64,000 nt of DNA from Aphanothece hegewaldii CCALA 016 (GTDB taxonomy: Bacteria > Cyanobacteriota > Cyanobacteriia > Cyanobacteriales > Microcystaceae), in assembly GCF_003007785.1 (NCBI RefSeq), contig NZ_PXOH01000013.1, positions 58,460 through 122,459 of the forward strand, written 5' to 3'. Below the pieces are notes generated by a model. The model did not search any database and was not told where the DNA came from. It saw only the letters and a list, made by a program, of their open reading frames with translations. Shown here one piece after another: positions 36,158 to 45,944 of this stretch. The position numbers and the translations under genes are program-made. Position 1 is the first letter of the stretch. Every line of letters starts with the position of its first letter.

Positions 36158-36347
36158 GCCTTATTCGTTCTTGATATCATCTATGTTCCTACTATAATCG
36201 GGTTGAGCAACAACAATTAAAAAAAATTTCAAATTTTTAAGTAAAACACTTATTTAACAAGCCCTTTCTAAAATATTTAAATTTAAGTTTGAGCAGCATT
36301 AGTTTATTTATTAAATCTTTATAATCAAGCTTTTTTCTGTTTTGATT

Positions 36348-37478
36348 TTACGAGTACCACAAAGACTCGATCGTATCGGCTATTTTTAATAATTCTGAAT
36401 AATTAGCTTGATTTCCATGCGCTAAAACAGTCACATGACCTAATTTACGACCAGGGCGTGATTCTGTTTTACCATACCAATGTACATGAGCATTCTTGAT
36501 AGATTCTAATTGATGACGTTTTTGGGCATAATCATGATCTGCATATTCATAACCCAATAAATTAACCATCACCGCACCATCACAGTTTAAATCAGTGGTG
36601 CCTAATGGTAAATCGGTTACTGAGCGCAACTGCATTTCAAATTGTGAGATATTGCAAGCATCAAGGGTATAGTGTCCAGAATTATGTGTGCGTGGCGCAA
36701 TTTCATTGACTAAAATTTTGTTATCTGAAGTTAAAAATAGTTCTATACCAAACACACCCACTGCTTGTAATTCATTGAGCAGATGACGGGATAAGTCTTC
36801 TATCTGAGATTGTATCAATAAAGAAACTTGTGCAGGGATAATCACTCGATGACAAACTTGATTTTTTTGTTGGGTTTCGACGACGGGATATACGACAACC
36901 TCTCCAGTATTACTACGTGCAGCAATAACCGCTAATTCTTGTGTATAAGGGATAAATTCTTCAATGAGCAAAGGAACGGATTTAAGTTGATTGTACGTGT
37001 TGCTCAGTTCATCCAATGAATTAATAATAAACGTTCCCTGACCATCATAACCATGACGACGGGCTTTAAGAACGACTGGAAAAGTAAAATCTAATGGTTG
37101 CGTTGGCTCAACTAATGCGGTAAAACGGGGAACAGGTAAACCAATTGAGGCGATAAATTCTCTTTGATGATATTTATCTAAAAGGGGTTCTAAAGCCTCT
37201 AGAGACGGGGCAAATCGTACACCTTGTTTTTTGAGGTGAAAGAGTGCTTCTAGGTCTACAAACTCATTCTCGAATGTAATCACGTCACATTTTTGAGCAA
37301 GTGCGCTAGTTGCTTGGGCATCGGCTACAGGAGCTAAAATTACTTCAGTCGCCACAGAAACGGCAGGATCATTAGCATGAGGGGTTTGTACAATTAGATC
37401 AATGCCTAATCGTTTTGCTGAAAACGCCATCATCCAAGCAAGTTGACCTCCGCCAATGACTCCAACCCGTTGTATCAT
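36348..37478 (-). CDS. purK: 5-(carboxyamino)imidazole ribonucleotide synthase
   Basis: 376-residue ATP-grasp enzyme making N5-CAIR from AIR, bicarbonate and ATP in de novo purine synthesis. The N-terminal IQRVGVIGGGQLAWMMAFSAKRLG is the Rossmann-like start. The central ATP-grasp shows PVVLKARRHGYDGQGTFII and LLIEEFIPYTQELAVIAARS. The C-terminal part has VNEIAPRTHNSGHYTLDAC and GRKLGHVTVLA. It begins 2 bp after the stop of the pentapeptide repeat gene on the same strand, so the two are almost certainly in one operon. Confidence 0.94.
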   Translation of the reverse strand: MIQRVGVIGGGQLAWMMAFSAKRLGIDLIVQTPHANDPAVSVATEVILAPVADAQATSALAQKCDVITFENEFVDLEALFHLKKQGVRFAPSLEALEPLLDKYHQREFIASIGLPVPRFTALVEPTQPLDFTFPVVLKARRHGYDGQGTFIINSLDELSNTYNQLKSVPLLIEEFIPYTQELAVIAARSNTGEVVVYPVVETQQKNQVCHRVIIPAQVSLLIQSQIEDLSRHLLNELQAVGVFGIELFLTSDNKILVNEIAPRTHNSGHYTLDACNISQFEMQLRSVTDLPLGTTDLNCDGAVMVNLLGYEYADHDYAQKRHQLESIKNAHVHWYGKTESRPGRKLGHVTVLAHGNQANYSELLKIADTIESLWYS

Positions 37479-37480
37479 GT

Positions 37481-37987
37481 TTATTTACATCCTAATGATT
37501 CGCTTGTCGATACGCCTGTTTTGGAATTCACACCCGACGCATTTTCACAAAGTTTTTTAATTTGTTCGCCATCTAATACAGCATAGCTAAAATCGGCTCC
37601 TGTAATTTTGGCATTTTTAAATATGGTGCGTAACATAATAGCTTCGGTAAATACGGCATCACTAAGATCAGCATCCTCAAAACTACTAAGATAAGCTAAC
37701 CCGTTGGTTAGATCTGCACCCTGTAAGTTTACTCCAATTAGGGATGATCCGTTAAATACAGAACCTCGTAGATCGGCTTTACTTAAATTAGCATTACTGA
37801 GATCGACGTTGGTAAACTGTACCATTTGCAAGTTTTGGGTTGAAAAATCTTTGCCACTTAGGTTTTGATTTTCGTAAGATCCTATTGCACCTGTAACAGA
37901 TGATGAACTTGCAGCTAAAGCAGATAATGGAGAAAGGGAAAGAAAAAAGATGACAAAAATAATAGCGAGTCTGAATAATAATCTCAT
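37481..37987 (-). CDS. Exported pentapeptide-repeat protein
   Basis: 168-residue protein with an N-terminal signal ([25 protein letters not shown]) and a run of pentapeptide repeats A(D/N)LXX at about residues 50-135 ([45 protein letters not shown]). These fold into a square right-handed beta-helix. The signal predicts location in the periplasm or thylakoid lumen, where several cyanobacterial pentapeptide proteins reside; the role is unknown. I use the ATG at 37987; an in-frame TTG three codons upstream is possible. It ends 2 bp before purK, implying co-transcription without an obvious link in function. Confidence 0.82.
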   Translation of the reverse strand: MRLLFRLAIIFVIFFLSLSPLSALAASSSSVTGAIGSYENQNLSGKDFSTQNLQMVQFTNVDLSNANLSKADLRGSVFNGSSLIGVNLQGADLTNGLAYLSSFEDADLSDAVFTEAIMLRTIFKNAKITGADFSYAVLDGEQIKKLCENASGVNSKTGVSTSESLGCK

Positions 37988-38100
37988 TGGAGACAATCTC
38001 TAGATAGTCAGCATTTCCGATTGTATAAGAAAGCGGTGACACAGAACAGGGAACCGACCTGATTTATACTAATCTTTAGCTCAATTCAATTTATCTAAAA

Positions 38101-38964
38101 ATGGATATCCCGCAACTGGTATTTAATGGTTTGGCGATCGGTTGTATTATTGCTTTGGCTGCTATTGGGTTAACGCTAACTTACGGCATTCTGCGTTTAT
38201 CAAATTTTGCTCATGGTGATTTCATGACATTGGGCGCTTATTTAACTTGGTTAACCAATGCACATGGGGTTAATGTATGGTTATCGATGTTCGTTGGTGC
38301 AGCAGGAACGATCGCAGCAATGTTACTGTGTGAAGAATTACTCTGGAAACCAATGAGAAATAAACGAGCTAGTTCTACTTCTTTGATTATTTTATCGATT
38401 GGTTTAGCTTTATTTATTCGTAATGGTATTTTATTTATTTGGGGTGGCAGTAATCAACGCTACGATTTACCGATTTTACCAGCCGTTGAATTTGGTATGC
38501 TGAAAATTGCTTACGATCGCGTTATTGTGATGATTTTAGCTGTAATTGCGATGGTTGTGTTACATTTTCTTCTACAAAAAACGAAGATCGGTAAAGCAAT
38601 GCGGGCGGTTTCCGATAATATTGATTTAGCTAGAGTGACGGGAATTAATGTCGAGTGGGTGGTTTTTTGGACGTGGATTATTACAGGTATTTTAGCGGCT
38701 TTAGCTGGTGCAATGTTTGGTTTAATTACAGGTGGTGTGCGTCCGAATATGGGCTGGTTTTTGATTTTACCCATATTTGCGTCGGTTATTTTAGGGGGTA
38801 TTGGTAATCCTTATGGTGCGATCGCTGGAGCTTTAGTTATTGGTATTGTACAGGAAATCAGTGTACCTTGGTTGGGTTCCGACTATAAATTAGGTGTCGC
38901 TTTATTAGTAATGATTTTTATTTTATTAGTTCGTCCCCAAGGATTATTTAAAGGTACGATGTGA
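38101..38964 (+). CDS. Branched-chain amino acid ABC transporter permease, LivH family
   Basis: 287-residue permease with about eight transmembrane helices. The LivH hallmark AAIGLTLTYGILRLSNFAHGDFMTLGAYLTW lies at residues 20-50, and the coupling region GKAMRAVSDNIDLARVTGINVEWVVFWTWIITGILAALAG around 155-200. Cyanobacterial homologs include NatD of the N-II neutral/acidic amino acid transporter; the binding protein, LivM and ATPases are not next to it. The next genes belong to an unrelated toxin-antitoxin pair. A urea permease (UrtB) is less likely because it is longer. Confidence 0.88.
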   Translation: MDIPQLVFNGLAIGCIIALAAIGLTLTYGILRLSNFAHGDFMTLGAYLTWLTNAHGVNVWLSMFVGAAGTIAAMLLCEELLWKPMRNKRASSTSLIILSIGLALFIRNGILFIWGGSNQRYDLPILPAVEFGMLKIAYDRVIVMILAVIAMVVLHFLLQKTKIGKAMRAVSDNIDLARVTGINVEWVVFWTWIITGILAALAGAMFGLITGGVRPNMGWFLILPIFASVILGGIGNPYGAIAGALVIGIVQEISVPWLGSDYKLGVALLVMIFILLVRPQGLFKGTM

Positions 38965-39048
38965 GTTTAATAGAACATCATTTTGTGAAAAAATTTCAAG
39001 ATTAATTTATAATAGTATAATCAGCAAGGATAGCTTTTAAATTAACTA

Positions 39049-39300
39049 ATGAAAGAAAATACATACAATACCGACCTTTTACGACGAATTACTTATGATC
39101 CAAATATTTGTCATGGACAACCGTGTATTAGAGGTCTTCGTTATCCAGTTGAATTGATCCTTGAATTGCTCAGTTCTGGAATGACAACAGAAGAAATTTT
39201 AGAAGATTATGATGATCTTGAAACAGAAGATATCTTAGCTACGCTTCTTTTTGCGGCTCGTCTCAGTCAAGTCAAAAGTATTCATAAAATTCCTTCATGA
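39049..39300 (+). CDS. DUF433 antitoxin
   Basis: 83-residue protein of the DUF433 family, a winged-helix antitoxin and autoregulator paired with DUF5615 PIN-like toxins. The signature is RITYDPNICHGQPCIRGLRYPVELILELLSSGMTTEEILEDYDDLE. The gene overlaps the toxin gene by four bases (ATGA), as is usual for this module, so the pair is translationally coupled. It begins 84 bp after the permease gene. Confidence 0.88.
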   Translation: MKENTYNTDLLRRITYDPNICHGQPCIRGLRYPVELILELLSSGMTTEEILEDYDDLETEDILATLLFAARLSQVKSIHKIPS

Positions 39301-39650
39301 AATTTATAGTTGATGCTCAACTTCCAGTCCGTCTTGCTCGTTTTCTTGAAGCTTCTGGCTATGATACGATTCATACTAAAGATTTACCGAAACGTAATGC
39401 TACTACTGATACTGAAATTATAACTATTTCTAGTCAACAAAAGAGAATTGTCATTACTAAAGATTCAGATTTTGTTAACTCTTTTTTAACAATTAAGCAG
39501 CCCTCTAAACTTTTGCTAGTATCAACAGGTAATATTAAAAACTCAGAACTTGAATCAATTTTTTCACTTCACTTATTAAATTTAGTAAAATTATTTAGAC
39601 AACATTCTTATATCGAAATGAGTAGAACGGCGATTATTGTACATCAGTAG
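39297..39650 (+). CDS. DUF5615 PIN-like toxin
   Basis: 117-residue protein of the DUF5615 (Mut7-C-like/PIN-like) family: KFIVDAQLPVRLARFLEASGYDTIHTKDL carries the first acidic site, and RIVITKDSDFVNSF the second (D-S-D-F). It is a predicted ribonuclease, neutralised by the DUF433 protein encoded upstream. The two genes form one operon with an ATGA overlap. It is followed by a GTAAAGACG..CGTCTCTAC hairpin that also serves the convergent RTX gene. Confidence 0.85.
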   Translation: MKFIVDAQLPVRLARFLEASGYDTIHTKDLPKRNATTDTEIITISSQQKRIVITKDSDFVNSFLTIKQPSKLLLVSTGNIKNSELESIFSLHLLNLVKLFRQHSYIEMSRTAIIVHQ

Positions 39651-39742
39651 AATTAAAATTTTTATTTCACGGTTCACAGCTATTTGTTTATTTTAATAAA
39701 ATTTAATAAAAAAAGCTTAAAAAAGAGTCTGTTTCAAAGATA

Positions 39743-39770
39743 GTAAAGACGTACCTAAGCACGTCTCTAC
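39743..39770. terminator. Palindromic hairpin between convergent genes
   Basis: GTAAAGACGT-ACCTAAGC-ACGTCTCTAC forms a 9-10 bp stem between the DUF5615 gene and the RTX-like gene, which converge here. The same family of hairpin occurs at 16151-16178. It may act as a bidirectional terminator. Confidence 0.5.
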
Positions 39771-39777
39771 AGATTAA

Positions 39778-41898
39778 TTATGGCGTGACAAAAATATCAG
39801 CATTTGTCAAAGCAAGTCCACTATCTAGAGTAGCAAACTGTATAGCTGCTGTACTTCCAACACCATCAGCATCAAAAAACAACGCCCCAGAAGCAGAATT
39901 ATAAATAAAACGTTGACTTGCTGTTGTCGCCACCGAATCGATGGTAAACTGAGCCACAGTAATCGCCGCACCAGCTATCAAATCATTGCTAAAACCAGAG
40001 CGAGAAACTGCGATCTTATCATCAATTAAGCTAAAATCATAAATGCGATCGATCCCTTCTGTTGGTGTATTAAAAACAAATTGATCTTGTCCACTATTAC
40101 CAGTTAGCTTATCATTTCCCAGACCCCCAATTAGGGTATCATTTCCCTCACCCGCAATGATTCCGTCATTACCCGCACCAGTTTTTATTAAGTCATTACC
40201 TGCACCAGAATATATATCATCATCACCTGCACCGGTTGTTATCGAGTCATTCCCTGCACCAGAAGAGATAAAATCATCACCTGCACTGGTTGTTATCGAG
40301 TCATTGCCCTCGTTGCTGTAAATCTCGTTGGCAGAATAATTAGAAAAGCCTACTGCTGCTGAAACAATAGTATCGTCCCCTGCTCCCGTAGATAAATAGA
40401 GGCGCTCAATGCCTTGAATCTTACCACTATTGGGGTCAGTATAGCTAAAATTTACCGCCCTAGTCAGATTACTAAAGTCCTTTGTGAGATAGTCATTCCC
40501 CTCACCCCCAATTACAGTATCATCACCCGTACCTGCATCGATTCCGTCATTTCCTGCACCAGAATTGATATAATCATTTCCTGCACTGGTTGTTATCGAG
40601 TCATTCCCCCCATTGCTGTAAATCTCGTTGGCAGAATAATCAGAAAAGCCTACTGCTGCTGTTGAAACAATAGTATCATCCCCTGATCCCGTAGATAAAT
40701 AGAGGCGCTCAATGCCTTGAATCTTACCACTATTGGGGTCAGTATAGCTAAAATTTACCGCCGTAGTCAGATCACTAAAGCTCTTGCCGAGATAGTCATT
40801 CCCCTCACCCCCAATTACAGTATCATCACCCGTACCTGCATAAATTATGTCATCACCTGCACCTGTGGTTATCGAGTCATTCCCCCCATTGCTGCTAATG
40901 TAATTGGAATAAACGGAAAATAAGCTTACTGCTGCTGTTGATACAATGGTATCGTCTCCCGAACCAGTAGATAAATGCAATGACTCTATACCTTGAATAT
41001 TCCCCACGTTCGGGTCAGTATAGCTGAAGTTAATCCCTGTAGTTTGATCACTAAAGTCCTTGTAAAGGTGGTCATTACCTGCACCTCCAATTACTGTATC
41101 ATTTCCCGTCCCTGAAGAGATATAATCATCACCTGCACCTGAAGAGATATAATCATCACCTGCACCTGAAATGATCTGTTCATTCCCTGCACCTGTGGTT
41201 ATCGAGTTATTACCATCATTGCTGTAAATGTAGTTCTTATGGTAAAGATAGCCTTCTGCTGCTGTTAAGACAATGGTATCGTCTCCCGAACCCGTCGATA
41301 ATGTAACGGCCTCTATACCTTGAATATTGCCAACTTCAGGGTTAGTATAGCTGAAGTTAATCCCCGTAGTTTGATCACTAAAGTCCTTGTAAAGGCTATC
41401 ATTACCGGCACCTCCAATTACTGTATCATTTCCCTTACCTGCATCAATCTGATCATCACCTGCACCTGAAGAGATATAATCATCACCTGCACCAGAATTT
41501 ATAGAATCCCTTCCTGCACCAGTCATTATCCAGTCATTCCCATCATTACTGTAAATAGTGTTGGCTGCTGCTGTTGATATGATGGTATCGTTACCTAAAC
41601 CAGTCGATAAATAAACTGACTCAATTCCTTGAATCTTGCCAACTTCAGGGTTAGTATAGCTAAAGTTAACAGCCGTAGTTTTACCACTCAATATCTTATA
41701 GAGAAAATCATTCCCTTCACCACCAATTACCTTATCATTCCCTCCACCTGCATAAATTGTGTCATTCCCATCACCACCAAAGAGTAAGTCATCTCCTTTT
41801 AAACCTCTTAGAACATCATTTCCTTTTAAACCTTTTAAAATATCATCTTCTGATGTCCCTAGTAAATTATCTGGGCCAATTGTTCCAATTCTTCTCAT
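39778..41898 (-). CDS. RTX-like Ca-binding protein with long internal modules (type 2)
   Basis: 706-residue protein built from RTX nonapeptides (GGDGNDTIYAGGGNDKV, SSGAGDDYISSGAGDDQID) alternating with a longer conserved module of about 60 residues (for example INFSYTNPEVGNIQGIE, then LSTGSGDDTIV, then a Tyr/Ser-rich stretch), present about five times. The C-terminal ~95 residues (FNTPTEGIDRIYDFS, FIYNSASGALFFDADGVGS) are closely similar to the end of the protein at 61988, and differ from the three tandem RTX proteins. The N-terminus starts directly with repeats (MRRIGTIGPDNLLG) and has no Sec signal. It is probably secreted by a type I system. DNA repeats here are long and recent, so recombination or assembly error is possible. 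Confidence 0.85.
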   Translation of the reverse strand: MRRIGTIGPDNLLGTSEDDILKGLKGNDVLRGLKGDDLLFGGDGNDTIYAGGGNDKVIGGEGNDFLYKILSGKTTAVNFSYTNPEVGKIQGIESVYLSTGLGNDTIISTAAANTIYSNDGNDWIMTGAGRDSINSGAGDDYISSGAGDDQIDAGKGNDTVIGGAGNDSLYKDFSDQTTGINFSYTNPEVGNIQGIEAVTLSTGSGDDTIVLTAAEGYLYHKNYIYSNDGNNSITTGAGNEQIISGAGDDYISSGAGDDYISSGTGNDTVIGGAGNDHLYKDFSDQTTGINFSYTDPNVGNIQGIESLHLSTGSGDDTIVSTAAVSLFSVYSNYISSNGGNDSITTGAGDDIIYAGTGDDTVIGGEGNDYLGKSFSDLTTAVNFSYTDPNSGKIQGIERLYLSTGSGDDTIVSTAAVGFSDYSANEIYSNGGNDSITTSAGNDYINSGAGNDGIDAGTGDDTVIGGEGNDYLTKDFSNLTRAVNFSYTDPNSGKIQGIERLYLSTGAGDDTIVSAAVGFSNYSANEIYSNEGNDSITTSAGDDFISSGAGNDSITTGAGDDDIYSGAGNDLIKTGAGNDGIIAGEGNDTLIGGLGNDKLTGNSGQDQFVFNTPTEGIDRIYDFSLIDDKIAVSRSGFSNDLIAGAAITVAQFTIDSVATTASQRFIYNSASGALFFDADGVGSTAAIQFATLDSGLALTNADIFVTP

Positions 41899-42238
41899 TT
41901 TACACCTTAATTTTTTTTGAACAATATATTTCAGTGTGAACGGAGCTAAAATCCTGCACTTAACATTCTGGTTAGGGAAACAATCAACAATAAGAACAAA
42001 TAAAATTTGTCAAATCTTATTTATTCTTAATCGTATCATAATTCATTTTCTTAATAAAATCCTAAGCATTTTCAAAAAAATTTACAAAATGCCAAAGTAA
42101 ATTCTTTCTATTTCATCATAGCTAAAATACCTAAAAACAATGGTGAATCGGTGCTTTCTCTAACTTCGGTAACATTTTCAGAAAGTTAAGAAAATTGCCC
42201 GCTACAATAGTAGATAAACGATAATATAGGATACTGCT
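41899..42238. other. Divergent intergenic region between RTX-like gene and hflX
   Basis: 340 bp, strongly AT-rich, with no gene seen. It should contain the promoters of both divergent genes. AGGA at 42228-42231, seven bases upstream of the ATC at 42239, is a plausible ribosome binding site for hflX. No clear operator was recognised. Confidence 0.4.
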
Positions 42239-43921
42239 ATCGATACCATCTACGGCAACCAACAAGGCTTAAAAACTAGCGAAATCAAGCAGCTACAACG
42301 ACTGTATCATCAGCGTCTACCAGGCGATCGCTTGACGACTGCTGAGTTTGCCCAACGGTTAGCAGCCATCAGCACCGAAATTAATCAACCCGTTTGCGCT
42401 TATATTAACCGCAGAGGGCAAGTAATTCGTGTTGGGGTGGGAACGCCTCGTCAGACTCAAATTCCCCCCTTAGAATTGCCTCGTTATGGTGCAGAAAGAC
42501 TTTGCGGGATACGTTGTATTGCCACTAATCTAAAACAAGATCCCCCCAGTGAGTCCAGTCTAACGGCGATGGTTTTACAACGACTAGACGCACTCGTCAT
42601 TATAACCCTTACAGGTGAAGGAATGGTAAGACGGGGAGGCGGTGCAACGGGATATGTTGCAGATAGCTATTTAGCCCATTTATTGCCCCAAACCGAAATT
42701 GATAGCCCTTATTGGTTCGTTTCACCCCCCCAAAGTTTAGACGTTCTCAGTCAACAAGATTTTTTAGATTTAGTAGAAGGTTTAGAAGCAGAGTTTCGAC
42801 GGGAATTTATCGCCCGACAGGTTGATGCAGATCACGATCGCGTGTTAATTGTTGGTTTAATGACCAATGAAATGTCAGAAGTAGAATTTGAAGATAATCT
42901 CGCAGAATTAGCCCGTCTTGTCGATACAGCAGGGGGAGACGTTCTCGAAATTGCTCAACAAAAACGACCTCACCCGCATCCGCAGACCGTTGTCGGTGTT
43001 GGAAAAGTCGAAGAAATAGCCCTACTCGTTCAGACACTTGGCGCGAATTTAGTCGTATTTAACCGCGATCTTTCTCCTGCACAGATCAGAAATTTAGAAT
43101 CTCAAATAGGGGTTAGAGTTGTCGATCGAACCGAAGTCATTTTAGATATTTTTGCACAACGCGCCCAATCTCAAGCAGGTAAACTACAAGTAGAACTCGC
43201 CCAATTAGAATATATGTTGCCACGTCTAAGCGGTCGGGGTCAAGCGATGTCGCGTTTGGGTGGTGGTATAGGAACAAGAGGCCCTGGTGAAACTAAGCTA
43301 GAAACCGAAAGACGAGTCATTCAACGTCGTTTATCCCGCTTACAGCAAGAAGTCGATCAACTACAAGCGCATCGTTCCAGACTCCGCAAACAACGGCAAA
43401 AACAAGATATACCCTCGGTGTCTCTGGTGGGTTATACGAATGCAGGAAAATCAACTTTAATTAATGCGTTAACCAATGCAGAAGTTTATACCGCCGATCA
43501 ACTTTTTGCTACTTTAGATCCTACAACACGCCGTTTAGCAATTAATGATCATCCGACGGGTAAAACCCATAATATTTTAATTACAGATACAGTGGGTTTT
43601 ATTCATGAATTACCACCGTCTCTAGTCGATGCGTTTCGAGCAACTTTAGAAGAAGTAACAGAAGCAGACGCTTTACTCCATGTTGTCGATCTTTCTCATC
43701 CCGCGTGGTTAAGTCAAATTGAATCCGTACAGAAAATTTTATCAGATATGCCGATCGCAACTGGCCCTACTTTAATGGCTTTTAATAAAATCGATCAAGT
43801 CGGAAGTGAAACCCTAGAAGAAGCTAAAGACAAGTTTCCTGATGCGGTTTTTATTTCGGCAACTCGTCAGTTAGGAATCGAAAATCTTAAACAAAAGTTG
43901 ATTAATCTAGTCCATGAATGA
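42239..43921 (+). CDS. hflX: GTPase HflX, apparently with a non-AUG (ATC) start
   Basis: Ribosome-associated GTPase involved in rescue or splitting of stalled 70S ribosomes. G motifs: SLVGYTNAGKSTLINAL (G1), ILITDTVGFIHELP (G3), AFNKID (G4), FISATRQLG (G5). The N-terminal HflX domain shows VVGVGKVEEIALLVQ and the conserved glycine-rich RGQAMSRLGGGIGTRGPGETKLETERR. The frame extends upstream of the first ordinary start (TTG at 42332) through IDTIYGNQQGLKTSEIKQLQRLYHQRLPGDR, which resembles the N-terminus of other cyanobacterial HflX. In-frame codons before it are ATC, GCT, ACT, GAT and then a stop at 42227, so no ATG/GTG/TTG is available. ATC at 42239 with AGGA seven bases upstream is the best candidate. 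Confidence 0.85.
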   Translation: MDTIYGNQQGLKTSEIKQLQRLYHQRLPGDRLTTAEFAQRLAAISTEINQPVCAYINRRGQVIRVGVGTPRQTQIPPLELPRYGAERLCGIRCIATNLKQDPPSESSLTAMVLQRLDALVIITLTGEGMVRRGGGATGYVADSYLAHLLPQTEIDSPYWFVSPPQSLDVLSQQDFLDLVEGLEAEFRREFIARQVDADHDRVLIVGLMTNEMSEVEFEDNLAELARLVDTAGGDVLEIAQQKRPHPHPQTVVGVGKVEEIALLVQTLGANLVVFNRDLSPAQIRNLESQIGVRVVDRTEVILDIFAQRAQSQAGKLQVELAQLEYMLPRLSGRGQAMSRLGGGIGTRGPGETKLETERRVIQRRLSRLQQEVDQLQAHRSRLRKQRQKQDIPSVSLVGYTNAGKSTLINALTNAEVYTADQLFATLDPTTRRLAINDHPTGKTHNILITDTVGFIHELPPSLVDAFRATLEEVTEADALLHVVDLSHPAWLSQIESVQKILSDMPIATGPTLMAFNKIDQVGSETLEEAKDKFPDAVFISATRQLGIENLKQKLINLVHE

Positions 43922-43943
43922 ACTTTAATTAATGCTTGATTAG

Positions 43944-43969
43944 CGTGGGTTTGGAGACCAAACCCCTAC
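43944..43969. repeat. Dispersed palindromic repeat
   Basis: GTGGGTTTGGAGACCAAACCCCTAC, a GGGTTTGG/CCAAACCC family copy, lies between the convergent hflX and ABC1-kinase genes and may terminate both. Confidence 0.65.
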
Positions 43970-43973
43970 TGGT

Positions 43974-45944
43974 TTATTTTGTTGCTGCGGGTAAAGCTTT
44001 ATCTGTTTCGACTTCTAAAACTAAACTCCGAATCACTCTAACTAAAGTTTTTTGAATTAATCCTTCAGCTATTTTTTGTCCCATTTGTTGAGTTTCTGGT
44101 TTAACAATAAGTTTAGCTAAAATTGGAACTAAACGCATCGGATCAAAGCCTTTTGTTTCCTGAAGAATTCCGACAATATTCTTAAGATGATCAAAGGTTT
44201 TAGAACTATCTCTTAATTCTGGTGGTGTTTCTTGAACTGCTAACCCCACTTGTTCTCTGATGGTACTAGAAAAATTAAAAAACGTTCTTCTACCAAAAAT
44301 ATCAAGAGCATTTGTAATTTCTGTAACTAAACGTTCTCGGATAAATTCTCCTCGTTCAGAAAACAGATAATCTACAGCTTGATTTAGTACATTATCAAAG
44401 TTATAGTCTGGAGAATTTTTCGCATTTCGGAGGAGGTTTTCTAAACGATTCCAACGGAAACTACCATCTTTGAATAGTAGATCTTTTAATGATGTTCTTA
44501 ATTCAACTGAAGGATCAGTGAGTAGACGTTTAGCAATATACGGATAAGCTTTACTTAAAACTTTAAAGTTTGGATCAATGCCGATCGCAATTCCTTCAAG
44601 AGTAACCATTGAGCGAATAATTAGGGCGTAATAAGCAGGTACTCTAAAGGGAAAATCATACATCATTTGCGACATTTGATCAGTGATGCTTTTAAAGTTT
44701 AATTCAGCAACACTCGCTCCTAAAGCATTACCAAAAACCTGACTTAATGCAGGTACAATTGGTTTTAAATCTGTTTCAGGAGTTAAAAATTCTAAATTTA
44801 CATAGTCATTAGCTAATCCTTCAAAATCGCGGTTTACTAAGTGTACAACCGCTTGAATTAAGCCATATCTTTGATATGGTTGAATATGACTCATCATGCC
44901 AAAATCGAGATAAGCTAAACGTCCATCTTCCATCGCTAAAAGATTTCCAGGATGGGGATCAGCATGAAAGAAACCATGTTCTAAAAGTTGTCTAAGAGAA
45001 CAATTCACGCCAACTTCAACTAAATGAGTTGCATCAATTCCTTTTGCTTGGATCGCTTGAACATTAGTTAACTTAATACCGTCAATCCACTCCATTGTTA
45101 AAACACGTCTACCTGTGTAATCCCAATAGATTTTAGGTACATAAATTTCGGGTAAATGTCCATAGAGTTCGGCAAAACGTTCGGCATTACGTCCCTCTTG
45201 AATATAGTTCATTTCCTCAAAAATACGACTTGCTAACTCATCGGTAATTGCAACTAAATTTGAGCGAATTCGTTTAATATTATTTTGCGCCCAACTTGCT
45301 AAACCTCGCATTAAATAGACATCTAAAGATATCCGTTTGACTAAATCAGGACGCTGTACTTTAATCGCTACTTTTTCACCTGTTTTTAAACGACCTTTAT
45401 AAACTTGTCCTAATGATGCTGCTGCAATTGGGTTTGAGGATATTTCAGCGTAAATATCTTGAGGAGATAACCCTAATTCTTCTTGAATAAATTGATAAGC
45501 AATTTCATTTGGAAATGAAGGTAATTGATCTTGTAAAGTAGTTAATTCTTCTAAATAAATCGGCGGAACCAGATCAGGACGTGTCGAAAGAGCCTGACCA
45601 ATTTTAATATAAGTTGGCCCTAACTGGGTGAGCATTTCTCTAAACTGAATAGCTCGCTTTTTCTGATTTTTGTCGATTTTTCCTGTAAATTTGTCCCACC
45701 AAACCCCCAATGCAAAAAAGCTGATTGGAATAATCAGATTTAATAAACGTCCCAAAACCTGTAAAGGTCGTTGACGATAGTAGGATTTAATTAATTCTGG
45801 ATCATATTGCCAGTTTTCGGGTGATACTTGGCTCATTGGCCCTAATTCTTCTATATCATGTCTAGGAAGAACAGGAACAGGTCGCACATCCACTGTAATA
45901 TCGTCAAAAGTCTCAGCAGGAGGAAGTAAGGGAGTTTGGGACAT
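43974..45944 (-). CDS. ABC1/UbiB/AarF-family atypical kinase
   Basis: 656-residue member of the ABC1K (UbiB) protein-kinase-like family. Cyanobacterial and plastid members influence prenylquinone and tocopherol metabolism and photoprotection. The KxGQ motif is YIKIGQALSTRPDLVPPIYLEEL. The Ala-rich nucleotide loop is AAASLGQVYKGRL, with lysine AIKVQRP. The ExD-type region is LTMEWIDGIKL, and the catalytic region is GFFHADPHPGNLLAMEDGRLAYLDFG. One hydrophobic segment near residue 70 (NLIIPISFFALGVWW) may anchor it to a membrane. No quinone gene adjoins it. It is convergent with hflX. Confidence 0.92.
   Translation of the reverse strand: MSQTPLLPPAETFDDITVDVRPVPVLPRHDIEELGPMSQVSPENWQYDPELIKSYYRQRPLQVLGRLLNLIIPISFFALGVWWDKFTGKIDKNQKKRAIQFREMLTQLGPTYIKIGQALSTRPDLVPPIYLEELTTLQDQLPSFPNEIAYQFIQEELGLSPQDIYAEISSNPIAAASLGQVYKGRLKTGEKVAIKVQRPDLVKRISLDVYLMRGLASWAQNNIKRIRSNLVAITDELASRIFEEMNYIQEGRNAERFAELYGHLPEIYVPKIYWDYTGRRVLTMEWIDGIKLTNVQAIQAKGIDATHLVEVGVNCSLRQLLEHGFFHADPHPGNLLAMEDGRLAYLDFGMMSHIQPYQRYGLIQAVVHLVNRDFEGLANDYVNLEFLTPETDLKPIVPALSQVFGNALGASVAELNFKSITDQMSQMMYDFPFRVPAYYALIIRSMVTLEGIAIGIDPNFKVLSKAYPYIAKRLLTDPSVELRTSLKDLLFKDGSFRWNRLENLLRNAKNSPDYNFDNVLNQAVDYLFSERGEFIRERLVTEITNALDIFGRRTFFNFSSTIREQVGLAVQETPPELRDSSKTFDHLKNIVGILQETKGFDPMRLVPILAKLIVKPETQQMGQKIAEGLIQKTLVRVIRSLVLEVETDKALPAATK

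Noticed and set aside
36158..36347. 6S RNA gene near purK, as in some cyanobacteria
   Set aside because: The sequence next to purK is AT-rich with no long bulged-hairpin structure; the other side of purK is occupied by the pentapeptide gene 2 bp away.
42332..43921. hflX starting at the TTG at 42332
   Set aside because: It would drop 31 upstream codons that resemble the HflX N-terminus; kept only as the alternative start.
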